Part shown: positions 47,848-61,154 of the stretch, piece after piece
How positions within the stretch are numbered: the stretch's first letter is position 1
Layout of the letters: every line of letters starts with the position of its first letter
Origin: Chrysoporthe austroafricana
Lineage: Eukaryota; Ascomycota; Sordariomycetes; Diaporthales; Cryphonectriaceae
Length of the DNA stretch: 64,000 nt
Direction of reading: 5' to 3'
NCBI GenBank assembly: GCA_001051155.2
Contig: JYIP02000002.1
Span: forward strand, 4,941,315 to 5,005,314
Notes under the pieces: model-generated
What the model saw: the letters and a program-made list of their open reading frames with translations, nothing else
What the model was told of the DNA's origin: nothing
The model's database searches: none
Position numbers and translations under genes: made by a program

Positions 47848-50800
47848 AATAGGGAATAATTAGAGCAATTTATAAGGCTTGTAATATTCAATTTTGTTTT
47901 TCTTGCAGCTATTGCATTCCCGTAAAACGTTCTCAATTTTTTGCTAAAGTCTTAATAGATTCTAGTATTTCTTAATTCTTTCGTAAATAGCTCTAATTCC
48001 TTAATAGCCATATGCTAATGCGTTATATATAATCCTAATATATTCGTCTTATTCTTTAGTAATTATATTTTCTAGCTTTTTCTGTTTACTGTTAATTTTG
48101 ATAATCGTATTAAGTTCTTTTATTTCGTTTATAAGGCTGCCGTTTTTATTTTATTTGAAAATATTCTGGAATTCTTTTAGTTCTAAATCTTAATAGTCTG
48201 AACGTTTGCTAAATGCGTCTGCTTTGCTATTTTCGGATCCTTTGCAATAAACAATTTTTAAATCGAATTGCGAAAGGAATTCTGCTTATCTAATCTGTCG
48301 TTTATTCAAGACTTTAATAGTTATAAATATTATTAGATTCTTATAATCCGAATATACCGTAATTTAGTATTTGATTCCGATCAAGTATCGTTATTATTTT
48401 TCGAATGCTTTGACAATTGCTATCAATTCCTTATCTGGAATGCCGTAATTGAGTTCTAGGCCGTTCAATTTTTTTGAAAAATTGTTTATAATCCTAAGGC
48501 GTTTTTGATTATCCCGTTAGCTTAATTATTTGCCGAATGCATAATCTAATATATCGGTTTCCATTTCAAAAGGTTTTTCTGGGTCCGTTTCGTAAAAGAT
48601 AGGTTTTAATATAACTCGTTTTTTAATTTCGTTAAATGCTTTTTGTATTTCGGAAATCTAGCTAAATTTTCGGTCTTTCTTTATAAGGTCTATAAGAAGG
48701 TATGCGATTTTGCTATAATTTCAAATAAACTATCGGTAAAAATTAGCATATTCAAAGAATGCTCTAATATCCTTAATATTTCCCGAAATAAGCCATTCTC
48801 GTATTATTTTGATTTTGTCTTATTGCATGCTAATTTGTTCTAGCTCGATAGTATAACTTAAATAATTAATTTTTTATTAATAAAAATAGCATTTGCTTAA
48901 TTTGATTAGAAATTTATTATCTTATAATATTTGAAATACTTCCTGTATATGCTATTTATATATCTCGAGGTTTTTGGAAAAAATCAGGATATTATCAAGA
49001 TAGATAATAATAGTAATATCCAGAAACTCGCGCAAAATATAGTTAATTATTTCTTGGAAAGACGCTAGCGCATTCGTAAGCCCAAAAGGCATAATTACGT
49101 ATTCGAAATGTCCGTAATATATTCTGAAAGCTATTTTCCAAATATCGTCTTCCTTAATTCTAATATAATAATATCTTTCCTTGAGATTAAGCGTAATAAA
49201 CCATTTTGCTCTAATTAATCGATTTTTCATTTCGTTTGCTAGCAGCAATAAGTATCGATTCTTAATAATAATATCGTTAAGCTATCAGTAGTTTATATAA
49301 AATCGTAATTTACTATTCTTTTTGGGTACGAATAGGATAAAGTATCTTGCTAATAATTGCGATAGTTATATATAGCTTCGCTTTAGGTTTTCGTTAATAT
49401 ATTCTTTAAGTGCTTCGAATCTTATTTTATCAAGCTTGTAAATAGAGAAGAATTTTAGCTGTATTCCTTCCTTTAAAAGGATCTCGTAATCGTATAGGTT
49501 ATGCTCTAATAATCCCGTATCGAACTTCCCTTGCTATAGTTTCTTGAATTCGTAATACTCTCTTAGTATATTTTCGAGTATTGGTATTAGTCCTTTTTTA
49601 TCTTTTGCAATCTGTAAGAATATAAAGTACCGTTATGCGTATTTTTCTTCGCTAGCCTTCCGTTTCTAGAGCTTCCGTACTTCTGGTAATCTCGAATATC
49701 TGTTAAGTATCGAGCCAAATTGCCTTCTAGCATATTCGTATTATAAGAGCTGTATTTCTTTATAATTCTATAATTCATATTTCTTCGTATTATTCCGTAT
49801 TTGACTATATCTTTATTAGTCGAGGGTTATTTGTAGTCTTAATCCGTTCCCAATTTTCGTCTGGAAGTTCAAAATATCCGTAACCCTTCCCTGTATTATA
49901 GCTTGTCTTTCAGTTTTAAAGGTACTTATAAGCCTGTTTAAGCGCGTTTTTCTTATGCTATTCTCAGTAATTAAGTTTCTTTTTCTGCTAATAATTGCAA
50001 CCTTTTCAGTAAATATAGCTTATTCTTATAAAATCTGGCCAATAGTCCAATCGATTCGAAAGTTATGCTTCTTAAGCTAAGGTATTCCCAAGATTAATTT
50101 ATGCTATACTATATTTATAATGTCAAAAGTAACGTTTGTCGTAAATCTTTGGATCGAGATAGGCAGATAATTAGTTTTTATATCGATTATTCCTAAATTA
50201 TATACGACCGATTTTCCTTTTATAGTATTAAGCTTATAAAAATCTTTTTTTTGCATTTAAAGAATTCGTTCCTTATTAACGATTTTTAGTAAGATAAAAT
50301 TTCTTTATACGCTATTATCCAATAATGCGCTATATCGTTATCCTTTAATATATGCTTCTAGAATAATATGCTCTTTATTTTCTTTGATAGTAGCATATAG
50401 AGACTTTATAATCCTGATCGGCTATTATCCTATTACAGGCAATCCTTCTTTTTTAGGGTATTCTGGGCGTTTTTTGCTCTTTATTAAGCCAGCTTTTTTG
50501 CTTGGGTATAGCTCTGTTGCCGATTCTTTTCGATTTTCTGCAACCGGTATTATTCTTTAGCCTTATCCTATGCATATATAAAGCATGCTATTATATAATA
50601 TTATCCTTATATAGTTTTCCTATTAATGCATATTTGTAAGCAATTATTAAATAGCTTAATATATGCATTATTATTTTCGATATGCAAAACTTTTCTGAAT
50701 TTCCTTTTTTCTTCTGTAACGGAATGGATTAACTGGTCTTATTCCTTAAATGGAAACCAATTTTATTTGACTTTCTCGCTAAAATATATCTGGCAATTGT

Positions 50801-51993
50801 AATAAATATAGCTAATCCAAGCAAGTTCATAATAACGAGAATATAAGTAACTAATCCTTCCGTTTTCTTAAGGCAAATATCCGCTATTCTGAAATGGTAT
50901 GCTTTGGAAGAATTCTTCCGTTATAAGCCTATAGATAATATATTTAACTTCTATATATTTGGATATTTATTTGCAATTTTAGCAATCTTTTTGCTGAAAA
51001 TAGGCTAACTTTTCTAACGATTCTTTATTAAAGGTTAGAATTAGTAAGTTATTCGGCTATCTGTTAAGGTATAATAATTCTTTAGCAATATTGCTAAGTA
51101 TCGGTAATTCTAATTGCGTAATGCCGATTTCTTTTTCTATTATACTATTCTATTATCGTTCCAAATAGTAATTTAAAAAGTATTTTCCTAAGTTTTTTTT
51201 ATTTCGCAAAAGTCTTTCGCTAGAGCAGCCGGAATTGCTATCTTAGATAACAATATTATAAAATGGGCCTTTCTTGCTTATAGCGAGCTATTATTATCCT
51301 TATAACTTGTATAGGAACTATCCTGAATTTTCCTTTTCCGAAAAATGCAATAAGCAATAATCTTAATAACAAACTATCCAGCTAAAGCTGCTATAATTAG
51401 AGTCCGCTACTTATTCCGGTTAGATATTTTTATTCAGTTAATTAAGTTCCTATTATTAAGCGATACTAAGCTATTTTTCCGGAACTAATTTCCATTCTCG
51501 CTTTTTTTATTCTTATCGATAATTACAAGCGATATAGCCTTTCTTGCTGCAATTATAATAAGTAACCCCTTTATATTATTCGCATATAAAAGTATTTAGT
51601 TTTATAGGCTTAATATATATAATGCCCGAATAGGCCGTACTATTTTTGCTTTTATGCTAAAACTTGCATTTCCTAATATTCGGCTAATATTACGGAATAA
51701 TACTATAATTCTTTTGCTATTATTGCTATTGTTCGTATAATCGGTTATCGATACGGACTGCCTTATTAATAAACTTACTGAGTTCTTTAAATCGATTTTC
51801 TTTATAGAATTTGTCCTTAACTTTTTCTTTAAATCTTGCGTAATAAGTATCTATAAGAGGATTATTATCGTAATCGAGATAAGTAACGATCTGTCGGAAT
51901 TTGGCCGTATAGTTTGCGGCTAATTCGGTTTGTCGAAATGCCTCTAATTGCCGTACCGCAGTATGTCGTTCGTCCGGGTTTCCAAAAGTTTTA
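47848..51993 (-). pseudogene. gag (end) and pol (RT to integrase start) of C
   Basis: Continues C on the minus strand between the two nested elements. The retained RT block at 49248-48952 reads FITLNLKERYYYIRIKED, then MPFGLTNALASFQ and IIIYLDNILIFSKNLE. The catalytic YLDD box is altered to YLDN, a RIP-type G-to-A change. The RNase H region follows near 48600-48500 and the integrase zinc-finger part near 47900-48050. Stops are frequent throughout. Confidence 0.88.
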
Positions 51994-52415
51994 TGTTATA
52001 AACTAACGAACAGACTAGGGTATAGCACTCAGGCCCATTCAGTGCCAAGGGTTTTTAGACTTTGCAAGGAAACCCCACAATGCTTATATAAGCAAGGGTT
52101 AAGATTATAAAGGCTTAGCCCAGCTCACTAAAGCCCGGTAAGCAGCAGTAAGCCTTATCGGGCAACTATAAGCCAAAGACAAAGAACCAGATATATAAGG
52201 ACAGAAGAATTCCCCGGCTTAATAGATAGATAATTCTTCAGTTATCAATCTAAATATCAATTAGACCCTATTATTAATAGCCATATTGGCTTATAAATAT
52301 TGCAATATTCAGTAAATTTGTCCTGAAGCTTAAGGCTGTATTTAGTATCGCTCTTATTAGCATAAACCCTTTAACCTTATAATATATCTTAAGATTTTCT
52401 GCAGCATTTATAATA
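51994..52415 (+). repeat. 5' LTR of B
   Basis: 422 bp starting TGTTATAAACTAACG. The first part is unlike A/C and lacks the 43-bp units and telomere-like motif; the last 180-200 bp match A/C. Confidence 0.93.
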
Positions 52416-53460
52416 TTTTGATAACTCTTATTCAAGATCGGTTCAGTATATACCCCTTAAGCAATATCCAGGATATAATAGCGCTTTAAATCCCGTTTTC
52501 GTCCAATATCCAGGCTTTATAAGAGGAAATACCGGCTGCCCTTATTAACGAATAGCTCTAGCAGCAGAATATAGCCCTATATTAATAGCTTAAGGAAATC
52601 AAGAATAAGATTATCCGCCTTAATGCCTTCCAGCAGGCTAAAGCTTTCAAGCTCGATAAACCAGGCCCTTACAAAGGCATTCGGGGAAACTTTTAGGCTT
52701 TTTTGATGCAATTCAAGGCATATTTCAAGCATTACGGAACTCAGTTCAGGACTATTTACGACAAGATCGACTTTGCAGGAAGCCGCCTCGAAAGCACGGC
52801 CTTCCAGTAGTAAGAGCCAACCTTTCGCGATTATCTGGATAATAATAAAGAGTTCCGCTCAGAGGAGACCAAGCATATCTTCTAGCATTATGCCAATTTC
52901 GAATCAGCTCTTATTAAGACTTTTGGAAATCCGGACGAATAACGTATTGCAGTATAGCAACTAAAGGCATTTCGATAAACCGGTTCAGCTGCAGACTATA
53001 CGGCCAAATTCTGGCAGATTATCGCTTATTTCGATTACGATAATAACTCTTTTATAGATGCCTATTACGCAAGATTTAAAGAAAAAGTCAAGGACAAGCT
53101 CTATAAAGAAAACCGATTTGAAAAACTTAGCAAGTTTATTAATAAAGCAATCTATATCGATAACCGACTATACGAACGATAATAATAATAGCAGAAGAAT
53201 TATAATATTACTTTGCAATATTAGCCAAATGCTAAGAAATGCAAGTTCTAATATAAAGGCAAAAATAGTACGGCCTATTCGGATATTATATATGCTAAAC
53301 TTATAGAACTGGATACCTTTATATATAAATAATGCAAAAGGGTTATTTGTTACAATTGCGGCAAGAAAAGCTATATCGCTTGCAATTATTAATAAGAATA
53401 AAAGAAGCAAGAATAGAAATTAGTTTTCGAGAAATAACTTAGCATTATTTAGCGATAGGA
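52416..53460 (+). pseudogene. gag of B
   Basis: Homologous to A gag. The zinc knuckle at about 53347-53395 reads CYNCGKKSYIACNY, again with Tyr in place of the His and the last Cys. Frames are broken by many stops. Confidence 0.85.
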
Positions 53461-56400
53461 ACCCAATTAGCTGAATAAAAATATCCAACCGGAATAAGCA
53501 GCGGACCCTAATTACGGCAGCCTTAGCTGGACAATCTGCTACCAAAATTACTGCTTATTGCACTTTTCGGAAAAGGAAAATTCAGGATAATTCTTATGCA
53601 AGTTATAAAGATAATAATAGCTTGCTATAAGCAAGAAAGGCTTACTTTATAATATTATTATCCAGGATAGTAATTCCGATTGCTTTAGCGAAAGATTTTC
53701 GCGAAACGAAGAAGATTTAGGAAAATACTTTTTGAATTACTATTTGGAACGATAATAAAATAGCATAATAGAAGAAGAAATCGGCATTATACAATTAGGA
53801 TTACCGATACCTAGCAGTATTGCTAAAGAATTAATATATTCTGATAAATAGCTAGATAATTTACCGATTCTAATTTTTAACGAAAAATCGATAGAAGAAA
53901 TAGCCTATTATTAACAGAAAGATTGCCAAAATTGCAAATGGATATCCAAATATACAGAAATTGAATATATTATCTATAGGCTTATAATAAAAAAACTCTT
54001 CCAAAGCATACCATTCCAGAATAGCGGATGCTTATTCCAAAAAAACGGAAAGATTAGTCATTTATACCCTTGCTATTATAAACTTGCCTGGATTAGCTAT
54101 ATTTATTATAACTGCTAGATACATTTTAGCGAGAAAGTCAAATAAGATTGGTTTCTACTTAGGGAATAAGACCAATTAATTTATCCCGTTACGGAAGAAA
54201 AGGGAAGATTTAGGAAAGTCTTATATATTAAAGATAATAATATATATATTAGACTACTAGATAACTGCTTACGAACGTGCGTCGACAGAAAAACTATATA
54301 GGGATAATGCTATATAATAGCATGCTTTATATATATATAGGATAAAGCCAAAGAATAATACCGGTTACAGAAAACCGAAAAGAATCGGTTACGGAATTAT
54401 ACTTAAGCAAAAAAGCTAGCTTAATAAGCAGCAAGAAACGCCTAGGATATTCCAAAAGGGAAAGATCGCCTGTAATAGGATAATAGCCAATTAGGATTAT
54501 AAAATCCTTATATGCCATTATTAAAGGAAATAAAGAGCATATTATCCTGGAAGCATATATCAAAAGATAATAGTATAGCGTATTATTAAATAATAGCGTA
54601 TAAAGAAATTTCATCTTGCCAAAAGTCGTTAATAGGGGACGAATTCCCTGAATGCAAAAGAAGGATCCTTATAAGTTCAATACTATAGAAAGAAAAACGG
54701 TTGCGTATAACCAAAGTATAATCGATATAGAAACTGATTATTTATTTATCTCGATCCAAAGCTTTACGACAAACGTTACTTTTGATATTACAGATATGGC
54801 ATAGCATGAATTAATCTTAGGAATATTTTGGCTAAAAAAGCATAATTTTCGAATTGATTGGACTATTAGCCAGATTTTATAGGAATAAGCCGTACTTACT
54901 GAAAAGGTTGCAATTATTAGCAGAAGAAAAGATTTAGTTACTAAGGATAGCATAAGAGAAATGCGCTCAAATAGGCTTACAAATACCCTTAGGGCTAAAA
55001 GACAAGCTACGATATAAGGAAAGGTTACGGATACCTCGAATTTCTAGACAAAAATTAAAAACGAATTAAGACTATAAGTAATTATCGACTAATAAAGATA
55101 CGGTCAAGTATAGAATAATACGAAAAAGTATGGATTATAGAATTATAAAGAAATATAGCTCTTATAGCACAAATATGCTAAAAGGCAGTTTGGCTCGGCA
55201 CTTAATAGATATCCGAAATTACTAGAAATACGGAAGCCCCAGAGATAAGAAGCTAGCGAAAAGAAATACGCATAATAATACCTTATATTCTTACAAATTG
55301 CAGAAAATGAAAAAGGACCAATACCGATACTCGAGAATATACCAAGAGAGTATTACGAATTCAAGAAATTATAGCAAGAGAAGTTCGATACGAGATTACT
55401 AGAGCATAGCCTATACGATTACGAGATCCCTTTGAAAGAAAGAATGCAGCCGAAATTCTTTCCTATTTACGGGCTTAATAAAGCAAAACTCGAAACGTTT
55501 AGGGAATATATTAACGAAAACTTAAAACGAGGCTATATACGACTATCGCGATTACTAATAAGATATTTTATCCTATTCGTATTTAAAAAGAATAATAAAT
55601 TATAACTTTATATAGATTACCGATAGCTTAACGATATTATTATCAAGAATTGATACCCATTGCTGCTAGCAAGCGAAATAAGGGATTAACTAATTAGAGC
55701 CAAATAGTTTACTATACTTGATCTCAAAGAAGGATATTATTATATCAGAATTAAAGAAAACGATATCTGGAAGACAGCTTTCAGAATACGTTACGGATAT
55801 TTCGAATACGTAATTATGCTTTTTGGATTTACAAATGTGCTAATATCTTTCCAAGAAATAATCAATTACGTCCTATACAAATTTCTGGATATTACTATTA
55901 TTATTTACTTTAATAATATCCTTATCTTTTCCAAAAACCTCGAAATATACAAGCAGTATATACGAAAAGTATTCCAAATATTGCAAGATAATAAATTCCT
56001 AATCAAACCAAGCAAATGCTGTTTCTATTAACAAAAAGTCAATTATCTAAGCTATACTATCAAGCTAAGATAAATTAGCATATAATAAGATAAAGTCAAA
56101 GCAATACGAAAATAGCTTATTCCGGGAAATATTAAGAATATCAGAGCATTCTTTGGATATGCTAACTTTTACTAACAGTTTATCCGAAATTATAGCAAGA
56201 TCGCATACCCTCTTATAGACCTTATAAAAAAGGATCGGAAATTCAAATAGATTTCTGAAATATAAGAAGCATTCGGCAAAATTAAAAAACGAGTTATATT
56301 AGAACCAATTCTCTATAAAGCAAATCCAGAGAAACCCTTTGAAATTGAAACTAATATATCAGATTATGCACTTAGCGGATAATTAGGCTAGAAAGACAAT

Positions 56401-58140
56401 TAGGGATATTTCCGGATTATAAGCAATTTTTCAAAAAAATTGAACGGCCCAGAACTCAATTACGGCATTCCAGATAAAGAATTGATAGCAATCGTCAAAA
56501 CATTCGAAAAATAGCAATAATACCTAATCGGAACCAAATACTAAATCATAATGCATTCGGATTATAAGAACCTTACAATATTTATAATTATTAAGGTTTT
56601 GAATAAATAACAGATCAGATAAGCAGAATTCTTTTCGCAATTTGATTTGAAAATCGTCTATTACAAAAGATCCGAAAATAGCAGAGCAGACGCATTTAAC
56701 AGACGATCAGATTATTAAAACTCAAAACTAAAAGAACTCTAAAATATTTTCAAATAGGATAAAAATAGCAGCTATATAAATAAAGCAAAAGAACTCAATA
56801 CGATTATCAGAATCAATAGCAAACAGAAAAAGCCAGAAAATATATTTACTAAGGAATAAGATAAATATATCAGAACTATGCATAGCGTACCAGTATATAG
56901 CTATTAAAGAATTAGAGCTATTTACGAAAGAATTAAGAAATATTAGAACTTATTAAAATTCCGGCAAAGAATTAAGAACGTTTTACAAGAATGCGATAGC
57001 TGCAAGAAAAATAAAATTAAATATTACAAACCTTATAAACTATTCCAACTATTCTTTATTCCAAAAACGGTTTAGCAATCTATTAGCTAGGATTTTATTA
57101 CTAAGCTATTTCTTTTACGAAAACTTTTAACTAAAATGCAATATAATAGCATTCTAATAATAATTTGCAGATTAAGCAAATACGCTTATTTCTTACCTTA
57201 TAAGGAAAGCAGTATAGCAAAAAACCTTGTATATATATTTCTCAAAACAATTATAGCCAATTATAGCATGCTTAAAGAAATTATTTCCGATAAAGACAGA
57301 AAGTTTATATCAAATTTCTAAACCTTATTTACGAAACTATTCGGAATATAACAAAAGATATTTATAGCATTTCATTCGCAAATAAATAAACAAACAGAAC
57401 GAATAAACCAAATTATTAAATAATATTTGCGATATTATATAAATTACAAATAGGATAACTGGGTAAAACTATTATTACTAGTACAGTTCGTATATAATAG
57501 CGCAGATACGAGCACGATAAAGAAATTACTATTCTACGTATTTTACAGTTACAATCCGATAGCCTATTACGACGAAATATTAGGAATAAATGCAGAAATT
57601 GCGGAAAGGCAAATCAGAAAGATCAAGAAAGTCCAGGAAGAATTTCAGAAAGAACTGAAATTTATACAAGAAAGAATAACAAAATATGCCAATTCCAAAA
57701 GAATTAAGAGACTAACCCTATAGGAAAAGGATAAGGTTTATCTTATTCGACAGAAAGAACATATCAGAATAACAAGACCTTCTTATTCGTTAGATTATAA
57801 GAAACTAGGATTATTCAAAATCCTAAGAAAAATCTCAAACGTTAATTTCGAACTCGCATTACTTTATGGAATAAGGATTTATCCGGTATTCCATATTTTA
57901 TTCCTCGAACCAGTACTAATATCGACCAAAATAGATAAAATTATCCAGATTGAAAGTAACGAACTAGAATACGAAATCGAACGAATCCTCAAGTATTGCG
58001 AACCAAATTACGACTCAGAATACCTTATCAAATAGAAAGGTTACTCGGCAAGCGAGAACTCATAGGAACTAAGAACCAACTTGCAAAACGTATTACAAGC
58101 GTTAGCCGACTACCAGGATAAACAATAACAGAAAAGAAAG
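53461..58140 (+). pseudogene. pol of B: protease, RT, RNase H, integrase, chromodomain
   Basis: RT at about 55640-56035: FGFTNVLISFQEIINYVLYK, IIIYFNNILIFSKNLEIYKQ, so YLDD is again YFNN. RNase H begins near 56340 (IETNISDYAL). Integrase is at about 56880-57620 (YFLPYKESSIAKNLVYIFLK, EIISDKDRKF). A chromodomain-like end lies near 57970-58100. Stops are dense. Confidence 0.88.
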
Positions 58141-58147
58141 GGCATTT

Positions 58148-58170
58148 AAAAAAAAAAAAAAAAAAAAAAA
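58148..58170 (+). repeat. Poly-A run inside B
   Basis: A homopolymer of A directly between the pol end and the stop of the antisense ORF. It could be a trace of an RNA-derived 3' end used when the antisense module was captured (inference) or a simple slippage run. Confidence 0.7.
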
Positions 58171-58173
58171 ACC

Positions 58174-58855
58174 CTACCAAACTAAGAGGATCGCCCCATT
58201 TCGGAATAAGAACTACCCTTGCCCAAAAAACCAGACCAGTCCATTACGGAATTATTAACGCTTACGGAATTCCAATCAAAACCACTAAAAGAAAGATCCA
58301 TAGCAGCAGCCGCAAACTTTTCAGAAACTACTGCCTATACCTTAACGGCCATACGATTACGCTCTTCCTCTTCCAGACCTTGATTTACCAGTTTTATCTC
58401 TTTTTCCTGAAAAAAGCGATATTACTTTTTCAGCCGTGCGAAACGAGCCAAAGACTCGGTTATACGAGCCTGGAGCTCGAGAAGCTGCCCTTTTTCCTCA
58501 ACCTCGCGGCCATTAATCCGGGACAACTTGTCGGTAACTCGTAATACTACGATAAAATCAGAAAAGGAAGGCGAATCAGGACGGAAAACTTACAAGACGA
58601 TAACGGAACTCGGCCAGCATTACAAGAACGGCCCCGCTTTGTACAATTGGAACAATTCTTAACCCCATCCACTATACGGCACGACAGGCCTTCCTCGAGG
58701 CAGAAGGAATAAGGCATAATTTCGTACCCCTGAGATTCGATAAAGGAAAATCGCTCAAAACGAGCAAGACTCTTAGAAGAAAAAGAAGACGAAAAATTAC
58801 GAGATTTGCTAACCCTGCCAGACATCCTGATTAGGAAGGTACGATAAATAGCCAA
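58174..58855 (-). pseudogene. Antisense cysteine-cluster/coiled-coil ORF of B
   Basis: Opposite strand to gag-pol at the 3' end of B. The first frame (58855-58547) encodes FCLEEGLSCRIVDGVKNCSN, then CTKRGRSC, a well-kept cysteine cluster. A frame change near 58570 continues into a long coiled-coil stretch (VTDKLSRINGREVEEKGQLL, LQARITESLARFARLKK) and on to an acidic/Ser-rich end with a stop at 58174. The region is far less riddled with stops than gag-pol. Protein similarity to the A/C version is limited to layout and cysteine spacing. Confidence 0.65.
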
Positions 58856-58913
58856 GGGATATAAAGGGCTTACAGAAGGTTGTTAAAGACAATAATCAAT
58901 AGAAAAGGGATAA

Positions 58914-59335
58914 TATTATAAACTAACGAATAGACCAGGGTATGGCATTCAGGCCCATTCAGTGCCAAAGGTTTTTAGACTTTGCGAGGAAACCCCACAA
59001 TGCTTATATAAGCAAGGGTTAGGGCTATAAAGGCTTAGCCCAGCTCACTAAAGCCCGGTAAGCAGCAGTAAGCCCTATCGGGCAACTATAAGCCAAGGAC
59101 AAAGAACTAGATATATAAGGACAGAAGAATTCCCCGGCTTGATAGATAAATAATTCTTTAGTTATCAATCTAAGTATCAATTGGACCCTACTATTAATAG
59201 CCATATTGGCTTATGAATATTGCGATATTTAGTGAATTTGTCCTGAAGCTCAAGGCTATACTTGGTATCGCTCTTATTAGCATAAACTCTTTAACCCTAT
59301 AGTATATTTTAGGATTTTCTGCAGCGTTCATAACA
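58914..59335 (+). repeat. 3' LTR of B
   Basis: 422 bp, same structure as the 5' LTR. It ends CATAACA while the 5' copy ends TATAATA, a RIP-type difference. Confidence 0.93.
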
Positions 59336-59839
59336 TTTTAGTAAGAGCTGATTCGAAATTGGTATAGCGCTAGAAGATGCGTTTGGTATTTTCGGAACGG
59401 AATTCCTTATTATTATCCAAATAGTCGCGAAAGGTTGGTTCCCATTACTGGAAGGCCGTTCTTTCGAAACGGCTCCTTGCGAAATCGATCTTATCGTAAA
59501 TGGTTCTGAACTGGGTTCCGTAATGCTTGAAATACGCTTTAAGTTATATTAAGAAAGCCTGAAAGTCTCCCCGAATGCTTTTGTAAAGGCTTGGTTTGTC
59601 GAGCTTGAAAGCTTTGGCCTGCTAGAAGGCATTAAGGCGGATAACCTCGTTCTTGATTTCCTCAAGCTATTAATACAGGGCTACATTCTGCTACTAGAGC
59701 TGTTCGTTAGTAAAGGCAACCGGTACCTCTTCCTGAAAGGCCTGGATATTGGACAAAGACGGGGTCTGAAGCGCTATTATATCCTGAATATTGCTTAAAG
59801 GGTATATACTGAACCGATCTTGAATAAGAGTTATCAAAA
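59336..59839 (-). pseudogene. gag of C, first part
   Basis: Reverse complement of the gag region seen in A and B, cut at 59336 by the insertion of B. It looks less mutated than the rest of the element. The gag frame resumes at 51993 after B. Confidence 0.85.
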
Positions 59840-60343
59840 TGTTATAAACGCTGCAGCAAATCCTAAGATATACTATAGAATTAAAGGGTTTATGCTAATA
59901 AGAGCGGTACTAAGTACAGCCTCGAGATTCAGGATAGGTTCATTAAGTATCGCAATATTCATAAGCCGATATGGCTATCAATAGTAGGTCCCAATTGATA
60001 TTTAGATTGATAACTGGGAATTCCCTAATAGTTTATCTATTCGGGAAGGGGAAATGCCCTATCCTTATATCTTTTTCCCCGTTATTATATTTTCTAGGGG
60101 ATATTTCTGGATAATTCATATCTATAGCTATCCAACCTTATCGTTTCTTCTGGATAACTCATATCTATAGCTATCCGACCTTATCGTTTCTTCTGGATAA
60201 CTCATATCCATAGCTATCTAACTTTATTAGTGAAACTAACCCTAACCCTGATTATATAATCATAGTGGTTGGTTCTTGGCATGTCTAGTCTTTCCTTGTT
60301 TCGATTCGTTTATAGGGTCCGAACCTCTTGCTAGTTCATAACA
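59840..60343 (-). repeat. 5' LTR of C
   Basis: 504 bp, same boundaries as the left LTR. It has three 43-bp units at about 60110-60225 and CTAACCCTAACCCTG at 60236-60250. Confidence 0.94.
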
Positions 60344-60348
60344 AATAG

Positions 60349-61032
60349 GGAGATAGTATTATTATCGGAAAGCGATTATTCCTTGAGAACTATCGCCTAG
60401 CTCGTCTGGAAGGCCTTTCTAGCCAGAATATCAGGTCTGGCTGGAAAGCAACAGGTCTTTGGCCCTTCCGTCTGGCTAAGCCACTCTTGAGCCCTCTTCT
60501 CCTTGAGAATAGTCAGAAAAAACGCGAGCTCTTGTCGAATTCAGGCCCAGGGGTATCAGCTAAACCTGATTTAACGCCAAGAATACCTTTACAGCCGTCG
60601 GATATTATATATTCAACCCTTCGGAAGGCCAGAGATCTGTATTACCAACTGAACAGATACCGGAACTAGCTTTCCTCAGCCTCCAGCCAACGCTCTCTTT
60701 TCAGGAAGGTCCAGAAAGCCTGGGATGAAAGGGATATAGCACTAACTAAGGCCCTTGAGGAAAATTGAGCACTGAAGAGATAGCTTGAGGATCGAAAGCT
60801 TATAAAACGAAAGAAAGTTAATATCAGTCCGAATTCGAAGTTCGCAAGCATTGAAGACATACAGAGAACTCAAAAGGCAGTAAACAGAAACGACGATAGT
60901 CTAGATGAAAAGAGCGATATCGAATTACCTAGCAATAAGGAAGACTTGATGGTGAACGTACTGAAATATATTATGAAGCATGGTTTTTCCAAGAAAGTGA
61001 ACTACGCTAAAGCCCATCAGGGCATTATATAG
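60349..61032 (+). pseudogene. Fot1/pogo transposase of D, 3' part
   Basis: Continues the D transposase beyond the retroelement insertion. It shows FLENYRLARLEGLSSQNI and GWKATGLWPFRLAKPL, a block typical of Fot1/pogo transposases just after the catalytic domain, then SPLLLENSQ. A charged, coiled-coil-like tail follows, ending in MKHGFSKKVNYAKAHQG. Only a few in-frame stops (for example near 60667) are present, fewer than in the 5' part. Confidence 0.9.
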
Positions 61033-61113
61033 GCCCCCCGGTGAGGGTATGGCATCCAAGAAAAAGTAATAAATATATATATATATATAATATGTGTAGT
61101 GTAGTGGCCGGGG

Positions 61114-61154
61114 GGGCCTAAACTAGGGGTGGGCCGAAACTACCCCCTGCGACT
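61114..61154 (-). repeat. Right terminal inverted repeat of D
   Basis: 41 bp, the exact reverse complement of 36856-36896. It is followed by TA at 61155-61156. Confidence 0.95.

Larger units (their letters stand above)
51994..59335 (+). mobile_element. Element B: related Ty3/Gypsy retrotransposon, plus orientation
   Basis: 7342 bp inserted in the gag of C. LTRs are 51994-52415 and 58914-59335, both 422 bp. Target duplication TTTTA (51989-51993 and 59336-59340). Gag-pol is clearly homologous to A. The LTR shares only its 3' half with A/C, and the antisense ORF region is also different. Confidence 0.95.
38014..60343 (-). mobile_element. Element C: Ty3/Gypsy LTR retrotransposon, minus orientation
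   Basis: LTRs at 38014-38517 and 59840-60343 are both 504 bp, begin TGTTATAAACGC and end CATAACA, and are flanked by the 5-bp target duplication AATAG (38009-38013 and 60344-60348). It interrupts the D transposase. Removing elements A and B and their duplications leaves about 7486 bp, matching A (7492 bp), so A and C are the same family. Reading on the minus strand: 5' LTR on the right, gag, pol with RT, RNase H, integrase and chromodomain, an antisense ORF, then the 3' LTR. Confidence 0.95.
36856..61154 (+). mobile_element. Element D: Fot1/pogo-family DNA transposon, split by nested retroelements
   Basis: Bounded by perfect 41-bp terminal inverted repeats that begin AGTCGCAGGGGG, with a duplicated TA outside each end (36854-36855 and 61155-61156), the target-site signature of Tc1/mariner/pogo elements. 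Removing the nested retroelement C and its 5-bp duplication leaves about 1.96 kb, the usual Fot1 size. The transposase runs on the plus strand from 37021 to 61032, interrupted at 38013/60349. The left part has many TAG/TAA stops of RIP type and the right part only a few. Confidence 0.93.
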
